Both the position numbers and the translations under genes were made by a program. Positions 28,879 through 38,769 of a DNA stretch of 64,000 nucleotides are shown here, in pieces. How positions within the stretch are numbered: position 1 is the first letter of the stretch; every line of letters starts with the position of its first letter. The stretch spans positions 124,001 to 188,000 of the forward strand of contig CALUYE010000001.1 in assembly GCA_944324945.1 (NCBI GenBank). Reading direction: 5' to 3'. This DNA comes from Candidatus Gastranaerophilales bacterium. GTDB taxonomy: Bacteria; Cyanobacteriota; Vampirovibrionia; Gastranaerophilales; Gastranaerophilaceae. The notes under the pieces were generated by a model that was not told the origin of the DNA, ran no database searches, and saw nothing but the letters and a program-made list of their open reading frames with translations.

Positions 28879-31271
28879 TGCCAAATATAAGTCCTCTTAC
28901 AAGCCGTATGATGACGGATAATACAAAACAAAACGAACATCAGGAAAAAATATATAAGCATTTAGCACAACATGCAAACGATGTTAAGCCAAATGAAGCT
29001 AAAGCAAGATTGGTAAAAGAAAACCCGCTTCAAAGTGCAGCAAGTGCCGTTAGTGATACTTTTAAAGACGGCAAAAACTTTGTAATCGCGGCAAAAACAG
29101 GAAAATTAAACGATAACAGCCTTGGAAGAATTAACGATTTAGGTTTAAAAGCAGGGGCTTTATTAATTGCAGGATTTTTAGCATCAAATGCAAAAACAAA
29201 AACAAACGCAATTATGCAGTTCCTTGGCGGTGCAACATTTTTATCGGTTATGTCTTTATGGCCAAAGATATTTATAAATCTTCCTGCAAGGTTAGTACAC
29301 GGTTTTAGAATTGATCAAAAATACATAAGTGCACAGGGCGATAAAAAGGATGTATATCTTGATAACCAATTTATACCAACGGATATATTCTCAAAACAAG
29401 AATTAAAAGATAACGCAAGACGCTCGGGAATTGATTATGAAAGCGAAAACGGCGAAGAAAAAATACTTCGCAAAATGCAAAAAACAGCTCTTCAAAACAG
29501 AACCCTATGGATGGCAACTGCAGGTTTTGCAACTCCTTTATTAACTGCCGTTATCGGAGATAAGATAGAACCTCTTGTTAAAAACGCTGTAATAAACCAT
29601 GACTTTATGAAATCAAGACAGGCTCTTGATAATATAGATGAAGTTTTCAGCGCTTCTTCTCCTATTGTTAAAAACAAAAAACAACTTGAAGATGTACTTA
29701 TGCAATATTCTTCAAAAAATCTTGATTCCGAAGGATTCAAGAAAATTTCTGCGGCTTTAAATATTGATGTTACTGATATTTTTAAAGATTCGGATGATTT
29801 AAAACCGATTAAAGATTTAAAATTCAATGTTGATGAAAACGCTCTTTCAGTTGCAAGAAACCAGGTTTCAATAATTAAAGACGAAGGCCTTGAAGAAACA
29901 TTGAAAAATGCATTTAGCGATTTAATTAAATCAAAAGATGCAACACAAGGCACAAGCGAAAGAGCAAAAGGAATATTTGCAAACGTTAAAACCATCCAAG
30001 AATCCCACAACGGCAAAATTGAAGCCGAAAAATTAGATGAAGTTATTAATAATTTTAAAAACTTAAAAGAAGGCAAAACTTATATTAAATTAAGACAAAT
30101 GCTGCAGGAAGCCTTCAATGCTCAAGGCAATAAAAAATTAACATCCTTAATAGATACAAAGCTTTCCAATATGGATTTAAAATATGATGATACTCCTTTC
30201 TTTGAAGCAGTAAGACAATACAATGACGAAATCTTAGCTTCCATAAGAGGAAGATTAAAAACTTATCTTGATATCTTAAATCCCGTTGCAGGTTCTAAAG
30301 ATGAATCCGTATATACAAAAATCTACAGACAGGCAATGGAGAAAATATTTAACAAAGCTAATTTTACAAAAGAAGAATTAACGGCTATAAAATTACCTCC
30401 GACAAATTCTGCACAGCATAAAACGCTTGACGTATTAACAAATTTCTTCCAAAGATTTGCTTCGTTATCTGATGAAGAATATACAAATGCAATCAAGGAA
30501 TTTGTTGTTGAAGATAAAGACAATATGGTCAGAGATTTTATACAAAAAATGTATTCAAAAGACAACAAAGAAACAATCTCAAAAATATGGCAGCTTCAAG
30601 GTGCAGCAAATAAACCCGTGTTTAATATTTTAAACAAAGGTTTGGATAGAGAAATAGAATCAAACATTGAACATTTCATGGATGTTGCAAACGCAAACAT
30701 TACCTCTATAAGATCCAAAGCTTTAATTTGTGCAAACCTTGAAAGACGTATAAAATCAGGCGAATTTGAAGAAGCCTTAAAATCCGTTAATACGATTTTA
30801 GGAAATAAATATATAGATGGCGCCGCCATAGATTCAATAGAAAATTATGCTAAAAACTTTGATACAATACCTGTTGAAGAATGGATTAAAAAAGCAAGAC
30901 AACTTGTATATGAAGGAACGGTTGCTGCTGATGCATGTAAATTGGAACTTGATTTTGAGCATTTCCAAACCTTAAAAAATGTTATATATGATAAAAATGC
31001 ATTTAAAAAAGAAATTGAATTGGTACCCGATCTTGAAGGATTGCTTAAAAACTTAATATTATCCAAAACAGGCGATGTTGATAATTCAAATATCACAGGT
31101 ATCTGCGGTCTTTTAAGAAACAGCGCCAAAGAAATGCTAAACAACAGAACATGGAAGAAAATATTCCTTCCGATGACATTTGCTTTAGTTGCGGTAACTT
31201 TATTGGTTCAACCGCTTTTCGGAAATATTAAAGATGAGTTCCCGGAAACAAAAAAGAAAGGTGCTAAATAA
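28878..31271 (+). CDS. Unknown large membrane protein, second gene of the GH13 cluster
   Basis: A 797-aa protein from the ATG at 28878, with GAGG 7 bases upstream (an in-frame GTG at 28872 is the alternative). N-terminus MPNISPLTSRMM is not a signal peptide. Two hydrophobic segments near residues 92-128 (LKAGALLIAGFLAS, FLGGATFLSVMSL) precede a conserved-looking LVHGFRIDQKYI segment; another hydrophobic patch lies near 215 (MATAGFATPLLTAVIG) and a final TM near 775 (FLPMTFALVAVTLLV). The roughly 500 residues between are predicted soluble and alpha-helical. It overlaps both neighbours by one base (TAATG) so translation is probably coupled. No known domain recognised. Confidence 0.7.
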   Translation: MPNISPLTSRMMTDNTKQNEHQEKIYKHLAQHANDVKPNEAKARLVKENPLQSAASAVSDTFKDGKNFVIAAKTGKLNDNSLGRINDLGLKAGALLIAGFLASNAKTKTNAIMQFLGGATFLSVMSLWPKIFINLPARLVHGFRIDQKYISAQGDKKDVYLDNQFIPTDIFSKQELKDNARRSGIDYESENGEEKILRKMQKTALQNRTLWMATAGFATPLLTAVIGDKIEPLVKNAVINHDFMKSRQALDNIDEVFSASSPIVKNKKQLEDVLMQYSSKNLDSEGFKKISAALNIDVTDIFKDSDDLKPIKDLKFNVDENALSVARNQVSIIKDEGLEETLKNAFSDLIKSKDATQGTSERAKGIFANVKTIQESHNGKIEAEKLDEVINNFKNLKEGKTYIKLRQMLQEAFNAQGNKKLTSLIDTKLSNMDLKYDDTPFFEAVRQYNDEILASIRGRLKTYLDILNPVAGSKDESVYTKIYRQAMEKIFNKANFTKEELTAIKLPPTNSAQHKTLDVLTNFFQRFASLSDEEYTNAIKEFVVEDKDNMVRDFIQKMYSKDNKETISKIWQLQGAANKPVFNILNKGLDREIESNIEHFMDVANANITSIRSKALICANLERRIKSGEFEEALKSVNTILGNKYIDGAAIDSIENYAKNFDTIPVEEWIKKARQLVYEGTVAADACKLELDFEHFQTLKNVIYDKNAFKKEIELVPDLEGLLKNLILSKTGDVDNSNITGICGLLRNSAKEMLNNRTWKKIFLPMTFALVAVTLLVQPLFGNIKDEFPETKKKGAK

Positions 31272-33226
31272 TGGAATATAACAACAAAATAATAAGTCCG
31301 ATACTGGCACAAAAATTAAATATTTCACAAAAACCCGAAGAAAAACAACAACAAGCACCTGTTCAAAATGCCAAACAAAAGCAATATCCCTACAATCCTC
31401 AGGTGGGTCAAAATGTTATTGCTCAAAATAAACAAATCCTTAGTCCTATTCTTGTACAAACTTTAGCTAACTCGGGAATTACAAAAACACAAAACAGCGA
31501 AAACGTACAAAAAACAGGCTTAACTTTAGCGCAACAAAGAGTTCCGGGCTATAAAAACGACTTAAAAGAAGCCCTAACGCACAACAGGGCAAAAATTTTA
31601 GCCGTAATTCCAAGAATTATGAATTCTCAAGATACAGACGGAAACGAATTAATTCAAGGTGATGAAATACACGGCAACTTTATAAATGCAGTCGGCAGGC
31701 TGGACGATATAAAAGAACTTGGTTTTGATACTCTTCACATGCTTCCTATTCACCCGACAGGTAAAACACACGCCATGGGAACGGCGGGTTCTTTATACGC
31801 CCCGAAAGACTTTTTAACGCTTGATCCCGAGCTTGTTGATGAAAATCCTGCTCCCGAAGCAAGAAAAAGAATTGAAGAAATATATCTTCAATTAACAGGC
31901 AAAAAACTTGAAAAAATGGATAAAAATGATCCCGATGTTGCTTTTGCACAATGCGCTTATCTTTTAGATGAATGCCACAAACGCGGAATCAAAGTAATGC
32001 TTGATTTACCTTCCTGTGCAAGCGTAGATTTTGCAAAAGAACATCCTGAAATGATGGCAAAAGAAGCGGACGGTTCCGAAAAAGTTCCTAAAGGATGGCA
32101 GGATATCAGAATGTTTAAGCCTTTTGAGGACGAACAAAACCGCGAATTAAACAAAGACCTGCTTGATATGCACAAAAAATACGTGGATATGTGTGTTAAG
32201 CTTGGTTTTGACGGAATAAGAGCAGATGTAGGCAGAGCAAAACCCGTTGAATTCTGGAATGTAATTATTAATTACTCTCATAATTTAGATCCTAATTTCG
32301 GCTGGTTAGCGGAAACCTATACCCATGAAGACGCTTCTCCTCAGTTAAATATGCCCTATGACAGACCTAAAGAGCTTTTAGAAGTAGGTTTTGATTCATA
32401 CTACGGTCAATATCACATATTCAAAGACTGGACGAAAGCCCAACAGTTATATGATTATGTAAAAGAAAACATAGAATTAAACAACGAAATAGGTCAAAAA
32501 TGCGGCGCAAAATCTTTAATCGGTTCTTTTGCAACCCATGACGATTCATCCCCGATGTTATACGGAGGCGCCCCCTGGGTAATGTTTACAACCGTTCTTC
32601 AAAGCATGCTTCCTCAAGTTAACCCTTATATGACAGACGGTGTTCAAACGGGAGATTATTATATATTCCCTTATGACCATGCACTTGTAGCACAAACGCA
32701 AACCGATAACAACGAATGTACCGTTCACACGGGAAGAATGGATATTTTTAACTATTCAAGAAAACCCGGAGGTCAATTCCCTGAAATTGCAAATGTTGTT
32801 AAATCCGCTTTTGCGCTAAGAAGCAATGAATATAATAAAATTAACGGAAGTTCAAGTTTAAAACTTAAAATGAATGATGCTCAAGATGTTATTACAAAAG
32901 GTTCATTCATCATACTTCCTACAAACAACCCTGAAATCATTGCTTTTGCAAGACATAAGGACGGAAAAACACTTTTGTTTATCGGAAACCGAAATGTTAA
33001 TAAAACAGTAGGCGGAACAATTCAAATACCCGGATTAAAAGAAAATCAAAAATTTAACAACTTAATCCCTGCCTATGGTGAACCCTGCAAAATTCAAAAC
33101 AATCAAAACGGCTCAATTAATGTTGAATTAGGAACAAGCAGAGCCTGCGTTTTTGAAATAGATAACCCTGATATTGAAAAATTATCTAAAGAAGAAAATG
33201 TGCTTCAGCAAAAATATATAGATTAG
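31271..33226 (+). CDS. GH13 alpha-amylase-family protein
   Basis: A 651-aa alpha-amylase-family enzyme acting on alpha-glucans or related substrates. After a Gln-rich N-terminal tail (1-90) comes the (beta/alpha)8 barrel: LGFDTLHMLPIHP, GIKVMLDLP, then nucleophile Asp319 in GFDGIRADVGR, acid/base Glu348 in WLAETY, and His423-Asp424 in FATHDD. The full catalytic triad is therefore present. A C-terminal beta domain follows (about 540-640). There is no signal peptide. The N-terminal tail contains two copies of a short motif (IISPILAQKL, ILSPILVQTL). TAATG coupling to the upstream membrane protein. Exact specificity cannot be read from sequence. Confidence 0.85.
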   Translation: MEYNNKIISPILAQKLNISQKPEEKQQQAPVQNAKQKQYPYNPQVGQNVIAQNKQILSPILVQTLANSGITKTQNSENVQKTGLTLAQQRVPGYKNDLKEALTHNRAKILAVIPRIMNSQDTDGNELIQGDEIHGNFINAVGRLDDIKELGFDTLHMLPIHPTGKTHAMGTAGSLYAPKDFLTLDPELVDENPAPEARKRIEEIYLQLTGKKLEKMDKNDPDVAFAQCAYLLDECHKRGIKVMLDLPSCASVDFAKEHPEMMAKEADGSEKVPKGWQDIRMFKPFEDEQNRELNKDLLDMHKKYVDMCVKLGFDGIRADVGRAKPVEFWNVIINYSHNLDPNFGWLAETYTHEDASPQLNMPYDRPKELLEVGFDSYYGQYHIFKDWTKAQQLYDYVKENIELNNEIGQKCGAKSLIGSFATHDDSSPMLYGGAPWVMFTTVLQSMLPQVNPYMTDGVQTGDYYIFPYDHALVAQTQTDNNECTVHTGRMDIFNYSRKPGGQFPEIANVVKSAFALRSNEYNKINGSSSLKLKMNDAQDVITKGSFIILPTNNPEIIAFARHKDGKTLLFIGNRNVNKTVGGTIQIPGLKENQKFNNLIPAYGEPCKIQNNQNGSINVELGTSRACVFEIDNPDIEKLSKEENVLQQKYID

Positions 33227-33277
33227 AAGTTAAACAATAGTCCTCATTGGGAAAATATTTAATATAAAGGATGAGTT

Positions 33278-36200
33278 ATGGATCTATCAATTAAATCAGT
33301 TCAAAATAAGAGACAACTTAATTTCCAAGGCGTAAAAGGAGACTATGATTCCAAAAATAAACAAGTCTTCAGATTCAGCCTGCCTTCATACAGACCTCAA
33401 AAAGAAACACCCTATCTTGAAATATCACTTTTGGATTATAGGGCAAATGCGGCAGGTACGCTTGGTTCAAACAGCTTTGTCCCGACTGAGACAGTATTGA
33501 TTCCCTTTGAAGATAAAACAACAATCGAACTTCCGCAGGAAGAATTTAAAAAAGCGGGATATAGCGCTTTTGCTTACAGATATGTTTTTGAAGATAACAA
33601 CGGAAACAGAAGATACGCCCTTGACGGATTTAAAAAAGAAAGATTGTTCGGCGAAGAAAAAAATATAATCGAAATAGGCGATAACTTTGGCGTTACTCCG
33701 ATTTCAGGCGCAATGCGCCACTCGTTTATAGATTCTGACGGGATTGACGTTTCAAAATTAAGCAAAAAAGATAAAGAATTCATAAGAACACACCACAATA
33801 AACTGGGAGGTTCCATTAAAGGTTTAACTTATCTTTTAGATAACGGATATTTTGACGGATTTAAATATATAATCTCAACCCCCGATATCGGCGCAGACCC
33901 GACTTCTCCTCATAAATACTGGCCAAATAACCAATATCAGTGTACTAATATGAATGATTTTAAAGAATTTAACTTTGAATTATTCAAAAACGGAAAAGGA
34001 TACGTGGCAGACGGCGCTTTTACTTCTCAAAGCCTTCAATCTCCTTTGGTTGCACATGTTTTAAAGTGGGGTGATAAATCTCCTTTTTATAATATGTTAA
34101 AAATGGAAGACGGCATTAATCTGGGTATAATTCCTGAAAACGAAGAAGCCTTTAATCACACAGGGGTTAAAATTATCAACGCTCCAAACAGCGAACACTA
34201 TGATAAAAAGAAACCTGTTTTAATGCAGTTTTATGACGATAGAACAACATCCGAAAAGCAAATTGAAGATACCGTTCATACAATAGACAAATACGATATA
34301 CCAAACCCTGAGGACCATTATGATATCGTATCTTATCAGGATCTTGTTCATCCTTTTTATTTTGAAATTCCCGATGATGAGATTGATAAAAAACTTGCTC
34401 TTTTTGAAAAAAATGAAAATCATCTTTTGTTAAAAGATTTATCCGATGAAGAACTTGATACTCTTTTAAATGTCGGACACGGAAATATAGTAAACCGCTA
34501 CAATGCTTCAAGTGCAACATATTGGGATGGCAATGTCGATATTATAAAAATGAATTTATCAAACCCCAATAAATCAAACAAGGCAAATGTTGAAGGCTTT
34601 TTCAATGCAAGAAAATACCTATACGGCGTTGCAACATTCTGGAGCGAAACAATACAAAGCGATTTAATTTTTAACAGTGCAAAATTAAGCGAAAAAGAAA
34701 TTAATGAAATCGCTCTAAAAAACGGCATAATGCAGGATGAATACGAAGCAATAAAAGAAAATATAAACAATAAAGAAACGTATTTACCTGTTTTAGCTCA
34801 AAATAAAACCGTTGAAGATTATGTAAGCGAATTTCCGCTTCAATCAATCGAAACAAGCCCTGAATTAAGCGCAATATTTTCACAACCTCAATTCAATGAA
34901 CAATTTCTTAAAGGTAAAACTTTTGATAATATAGTTGAATTAACCAAAAAAGCAATAAAAGAAATTACACCCGATAAATACAAAGACAACGATGAATATC
35001 TTACATACGTTACAAAAACCTGTGCAAATGAAATAATAAGACATATTCTGATTTCTGCTATGGCGCCTGATGCAATTAATTCAGACGGCTCTGTCGATTT
35101 AGAAAAATTAAAAAACAAAGCAACACTTAAAAGAATGTTAAAATTACCTCCGATATCAGTAGAAGATGAAAGAGCTCAGGTAATTTCAAGAATAAGAAAA
35201 AATTTAAACTCTATAGATATAAAAAATATAAAAAACAAACTAAGAAAAGATTTAAAAAATATCTCTCTTGAAAACTTCAAACTTGCAGATTCGGTTGTAT
35301 TACAGGGTCATGGAGGTTTGAATTGGAGATTTGATGCCGCTAAAGATATTGCAGACCTTGAATCAATTAAAAATTCCACATCAACCTTTAAAGATTTATG
35401 GAGCGGAACCGTGGATATACCGGGTACACAGCAATTCTGGGGTGAATTTATTAAAAGAATTAAAACCTATAATCCTTCTTCTTATATCATTGCCGAAATT
35501 ACAAACTTCGGAGACGGATTATACAATTGGAACGATTTTGATTCCATGATGAATTATGATTCCAGGGTTGCAAATTCTTATTTAAATAAAATCAAAGACG
35601 ATATTGATGAAGTTGAAAATCCTACAAGCACACTATCACAGCTTGCAAATACATTCTGCGATGAAACGTTGAGTTTTGATAAAAGAAGAGAAGCTTTCAG
35701 ACGCGCAATGAATATCATGGATGAAAACAGATCTAAATATCCTACATACGATAATTACGAAAACAATCTTCCTTACGCAAAAGAACAAGAATTCCTTGAA
35801 CAAATAGGAGCTTCAACAAGCTCAAATTACGATAAATATTTTAATAATTTATCGGCTTTTGTGGGGGTAGATCCTGAACATGGTTACGATAAGAGCTATT
35901 GCGCGGGAGATGTCAGAAATCTTAAAAATAAAACAAACGAACTTATAAAATATTCTCAACCGAATTCGATTCTAATGTCTCATGTATTCACAGACAACCA
36001 CGATAAACCCCGCCTAATGCATACATTGCCTTTAGATATGGGTTTATATGTTAAAAGTATCAATCAAGATGCCATAATAAACGGAAACAGTATAAAAAAT
36101 CTGGATAGAGACGCAAAAGAAAAAATATACGAATTAACAGGCAGAGGCGATTTTGAAAATTTAAACTCTCAGGCTGTTGCTGTTGGTCTTATGATGAAAT

Positions 36201-37078
36201 CTAAAATTGAAGAAATATACGTAAAAGACAAAAAAACACAAAAACAGCTTCTTGATGCCCTAAAAGACCTTGTAAACGGTAAAAAAGGCGATAAATTCGT
36301 ATACAGACGCGCAAGCGCGTTCGGCACACTGCCTTATGAAATAACTGTCAGAGATTTATTTAAAAAAGCAGGAATAGATGATGAAGGTGAAATAAAAAAT
36401 TTCATTTACAGTATCGTTCAAGAACCCATGGATTTACAGGATAAGTTATGGCAGGTAATGAATGCACTAACAGGTGTTCCTACCATGTATTACGGTACGG
36501 ATTACGCTCAAACAGGCTATGAATCAGCAAGTAAAAACCTATGGTGGGGAAACAGAGACAGAGCCCGCCATGAAAGAAGAGATGACAAATTATATGCTCC
36601 TTTCTATAATAAAATGCATGCAATTTCGTCTTTATCTTTAATGCCTAATTTATCGGCTTTAAAAAACGGGTATCCCGAGCTTTTAAATATTACTTCAAAA
36701 GATAATCTTGATTTCTTCCCGATATATCGCAAAGACGAAAGAGGAAGCGAAGTTTTAAGCGTTATTACAAATTACGGAATTGAGAAAAATCAACCGTCAA
36801 GAAATCATAAAAAAACTTCAACCAGACAAAAAACGGATTCTATTAAAATCGCAAACGACAGATACTGTCCTTTTGAAGAAGGTCAAATTTTAAAAAGAAT
36901 GGTCTATGATGAATCTTTAGGAAAATACGTAAGCGAAGATGTTGACTATGAAGTAAAAGGCGCAGCTATTACAAGAAAAGACAAAAAAGACATAGTAATT
37001 GATGACAGTGTTCTAACATTCTATGTTGATAAACAAAGAAATCCTAAATTTGTTCCGTCATACTACGGTGCGCGTTAG
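33278..37078 (+). CDS. Very large GH13-like protein
   Basis: A 1266-aa GH13 relative, about twice the usual size. Residues 1-20 carry an NFQG motif (KRQLNFQGVKG), then a possible N-terminal beta domain. The catalytic residues are recognisable: Asp686 in LNWRFDAAKD, Glu740 in IIAEITN and His908-Asp909 in TDNHDKPR, with TMYYGTDYAQTG further on. The first barrel strands seem to be split by large insertions (residues about 330-660), and an insert of about 100 residues lies between Glu740 and Asp909. No signal peptide or TM segment. AAGGATG precedes the ATG. It ends the four-gene run. Probably active on a glucan, but the insertions are unexplained. Confidence 0.8.
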   Translation: MDLSIKSVQNKRQLNFQGVKGDYDSKNKQVFRFSLPSYRPQKETPYLEISLLDYRANAAGTLGSNSFVPTETVLIPFEDKTTIELPQEEFKKAGYSAFAYRYVFEDNNGNRRYALDGFKKERLFGEEKNIIEIGDNFGVTPISGAMRHSFIDSDGIDVSKLSKKDKEFIRTHHNKLGGSIKGLTYLLDNGYFDGFKYIISTPDIGADPTSPHKYWPNNQYQCTNMNDFKEFNFELFKNGKGYVADGAFTSQSLQSPLVAHVLKWGDKSPFYNMLKMEDGINLGIIPENEEAFNHTGVKIINAPNSEHYDKKKPVLMQFYDDRTTSEKQIEDTVHTIDKYDIPNPEDHYDIVSYQDLVHPFYFEIPDDEIDKKLALFEKNENHLLLKDLSDEELDTLLNVGHGNIVNRYNASSATYWDGNVDIIKMNLSNPNKSNKANVEGFFNARKYLYGVATFWSETIQSDLIFNSAKLSEKEINEIALKNGIMQDEYEAIKENINNKETYLPVLAQNKTVEDYVSEFPLQSIETSPELSAIFSQPQFNEQFLKGKTFDNIVELTKKAIKEITPDKYKDNDEYLTYVTKTCANEIIRHILISAMAPDAINSDGSVDLEKLKNKATLKRMLKLPPISVEDERAQVISRIRKNLNSIDIKNIKNKLRKDLKNISLENFKLADSVVLQGHGGLNWRFDAAKDIADLESIKNSTSTFKDLWSGTVDIPGTQQFWGEFIKRIKTYNPSSYIIAEITNFGDGLYNWNDFDSMMNYDSRVANSYLNKIKDDIDEVENPTSTLSQLANTFCDETLSFDKRREAFRRAMNIMDENRSKYPTYDNYENNLPYAKEQEFLEQIGASTSSNYDKYFNNLSAFVGVDPEHGYDKSYCAGDVRNLKNKTNELIKYSQPNSILMSHVFTDNHDKPRLMHTLPLDMGLYVKSINQDAIINGNSIKNLDRDAKEKIYELTGRGDFENLNSQAVAVGLMMKSKIEEIYVKDKKTQKQLLDALKDLVNGKKGDKFVYRRASAFGTLPYEITVRDLFKKAGIDDEGEIKNFIYSIVQEPMDLQDKLWQVMNALTGVPTMYYGTDYAQTGYESASKNLWWGNRDRARHERRDDKLYAPFYNKMHAISSLSLMPNLSALKNGYPELLNITSKDNLDFFPIYRKDERGSEVLSVITNYGIEKNQPSRNHKKTSTRQKTDSIKIANDRYCPFEEGQILKRMVYDESLGKYVSEDVDYEVKGAAITRKDKKDIVIDDSVLTFYVDKQRNPKFVPSYYGAR

Positions 37079-37086
37079 GTAATTAT

Positions 37087-37115
37087 AAAGGCGTAAATAA
37101 AATGTTTACGCCTTT
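37087..37115. terminator. Bidirectional terminator after the GH13 cluster
   Basis: GGCGTAAA (37090-37097), 7-base loop, TTTACGCC (37105-37112), flanked by AAA and TTT. It closes the plus-strand cluster and also suits the convergent HCP-like gene. Confidence 0.85.
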
Positions 37116-38596
37116 TATTCAATAACATTAATCTTAAATTCGTTTTTTAGCGCCTGAATAACATGCGGATTTATTAAAAGATTTGAACAGCTTGCAAGAT
37201 AAATTTCAATTTCTTTATTTAACAACAATAAAACCACTTCCAGATTTAACAAATTACATTCAGTAAAAAGAAGAGTTATTTTAATTTGTTTTTCTTTTAA
37301 AATGTCAATGAAATTAAATAATTCATCAAAAGGATATTGAAGATTTATTATTTTATCTCCATCCTTAAAAGTTTGTTTTTTATTTATTTCACCTATTATT
37401 ACAGCTATTTCATCATCATTATATTCAATAAAATCTTTTTTTAATTTTTCTGAATCATATTCAATTTTATGAGGCTCTTTTTTTTCAAAAGTACGATTTT
37501 CTTCTTTTAAAGCAGATAAAACTAAAGGCGAATAGTCATTATTATTGATATCTGAAACGCGTTCAAAAGAAATTATTTTATTTGAAAAAATTTCACCTCT
37601 GTATAAATTATCGATTTTTTGTACAAAATTTTGGCTTAAAAGAATCGAACCTTTGAAAATTGAAAAATCGTATTCCGGGTTATCTGTTCCGATATGACCT
37701 TTTAAATATTTATTTTCTTTAAAAAAGGGATACAAATGAGCATTTATTAAAGCCTGGTTTGTGTAAACGTTAATTTTTTCTTTTATTTCGCTGTCGAGTT
37801 CAATTTTCTCAATTGTATTTAAAACATTCTCAAGCTCGTCTAAATCACTTCCCGAAACAAGTATTCCAAAGCCTTTATAAATATTTTCACAAACGGTTGT
37901 CGCTTCTTTTTTTCCGTATTTTTCTTCAAGACACAATTGCAATTCTTTTTTTATTTCAAGTGCAACAGCTGAAAATTCAAGTATTCTTCTTTTGATTTTT
38001 TCATCTCTTATTGAGTACCCGTTTGTTAAAGAGAAAAACCTGATAATTTCATAGTTAAATTTTTCTATTTTTTCGCTTGTGCAGTTATTTAACTTTTTAA
38101 TTTTTAAAACATTTATAGCGCTTAATTTTGCAAAAAATGCAATTAAATCAAACATGTAAAGCTTATTTTTGTTATCGTTTTTTTGTTTATTTGAAATAAA
38201 AATCTGCGAATTTTCAATTAAATCCGAAATTGTTGTATTTTCTTTAATATCAACACTGCTTGTTATCATTTCACAGGGCAAATTATATATATTACAGTAT
38301 TCAATATATTTTTCTTTTATTTCTTTTTTTAAAGAATTAAGATTTTTAACAAGTTTTAAATATTTTATCTTATTAAAACTGGTATTAATAAGAAAAATCG
38401 ACAATCCTTCAATCAATTTTTCCATGGCTTTTTTATTTATCAAATTAAACTCTTTTAATTTAACAATATAAAAAGATGTTTCTCTTATTTCGTTTAATAA
38501 AATTTCATACAATGCGCTCACGCTCGGATGTATTGAACATACTCCGATTGAGCTGCAGGAATTTTGTTTTAAAAGGTTTTTAAAATATTCATACAT
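37115..38596 (-). CDS. Hybrid-cluster-protein homologue lacking most cluster ligands
   Basis: A 493-aa relative of hydroxylamine reductase/hybrid cluster protein (HCP). Alignment by eye is clear: SCSSIGVCSIHPSVSAL near the N-terminus corresponds to the GCTxxGVCGK region, then ILVSGSDLDELE, INVYTNQALINAHLYP, GSILLSQNFV and RGEIFSNKII follow HCP order. But the hybrid-cluster ligands are changed: His of GHD is Ser, Glu of the EMLPAHGYP segment is Ala, Cys of TTNC is Phe, and the later GCDG, LGCGKYR and GQCNDA cysteines are absent. Only the late Glu (LFTECN) may remain. Of the four N-terminal cysteines two are kept (14 and 20). Probably not a classic reductase. Confidence 0.68.
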   Translation of the reverse strand: MYEYFKNLLKQNSCSSIGVCSIHPSVSALYEILLNEIRETSFYIVKLKEFNLINKKAMEKLIEGLSIFLINTSFNKIKYLKLVKNLNSLKKEIKEKYIEYCNIYNLPCEMITSSVDIKENTTISDLIENSQIFISNKQKNDNKNKLYMFDLIAFFAKLSAINVLKIKKLNNCTSEKIEKFNYEIIRFFSLTNGYSIRDEKIKRRILEFSAVALEIKKELQLCLEEKYGKKEATTVCENIYKGFGILVSGSDLDELENVLNTIEKIELDSEIKEKINVYTNQALINAHLYPFFKENKYLKGHIGTDNPEYDFSIFKGSILLSQNFVQKIDNLYRGEIFSNKIISFERVSDINNNDYSPLVLSALKEENRTFEKKEPHKIEYDSEKLKKDFIEYNDDEIAVIIGEINKKQTFKDGDKIINLQYPFDELFNFIDILKEKQIKITLLFTECNLLNLEVVLLLLNKEIEIYLASCSNLLINPHVIQALKNEFKINVIE

Positions 38597-38769
38597 AATA
38601 TCTAAAGTCTAATTTCTTTTTTAAAAAAAATAATTCCCGTTTTCGGCTAAATTTCAAGTACTACTTTTGAATGATTAATTTGAAAAAAAACCATTATTGA
38701 TTCATAATGATATTAAGTTTATACATCACCAAAAATAAATAAAGATTTACTACAACTTGGGGGAATATT

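Noticed and set aside
29492-30076. 194-codon frame antisense to the second GH13-cluster gene
   Set aside because: Ser/Phe/Leu-rich composition typical of the reverse of a Lys/Glu/Asp-rich gene; no family motif.
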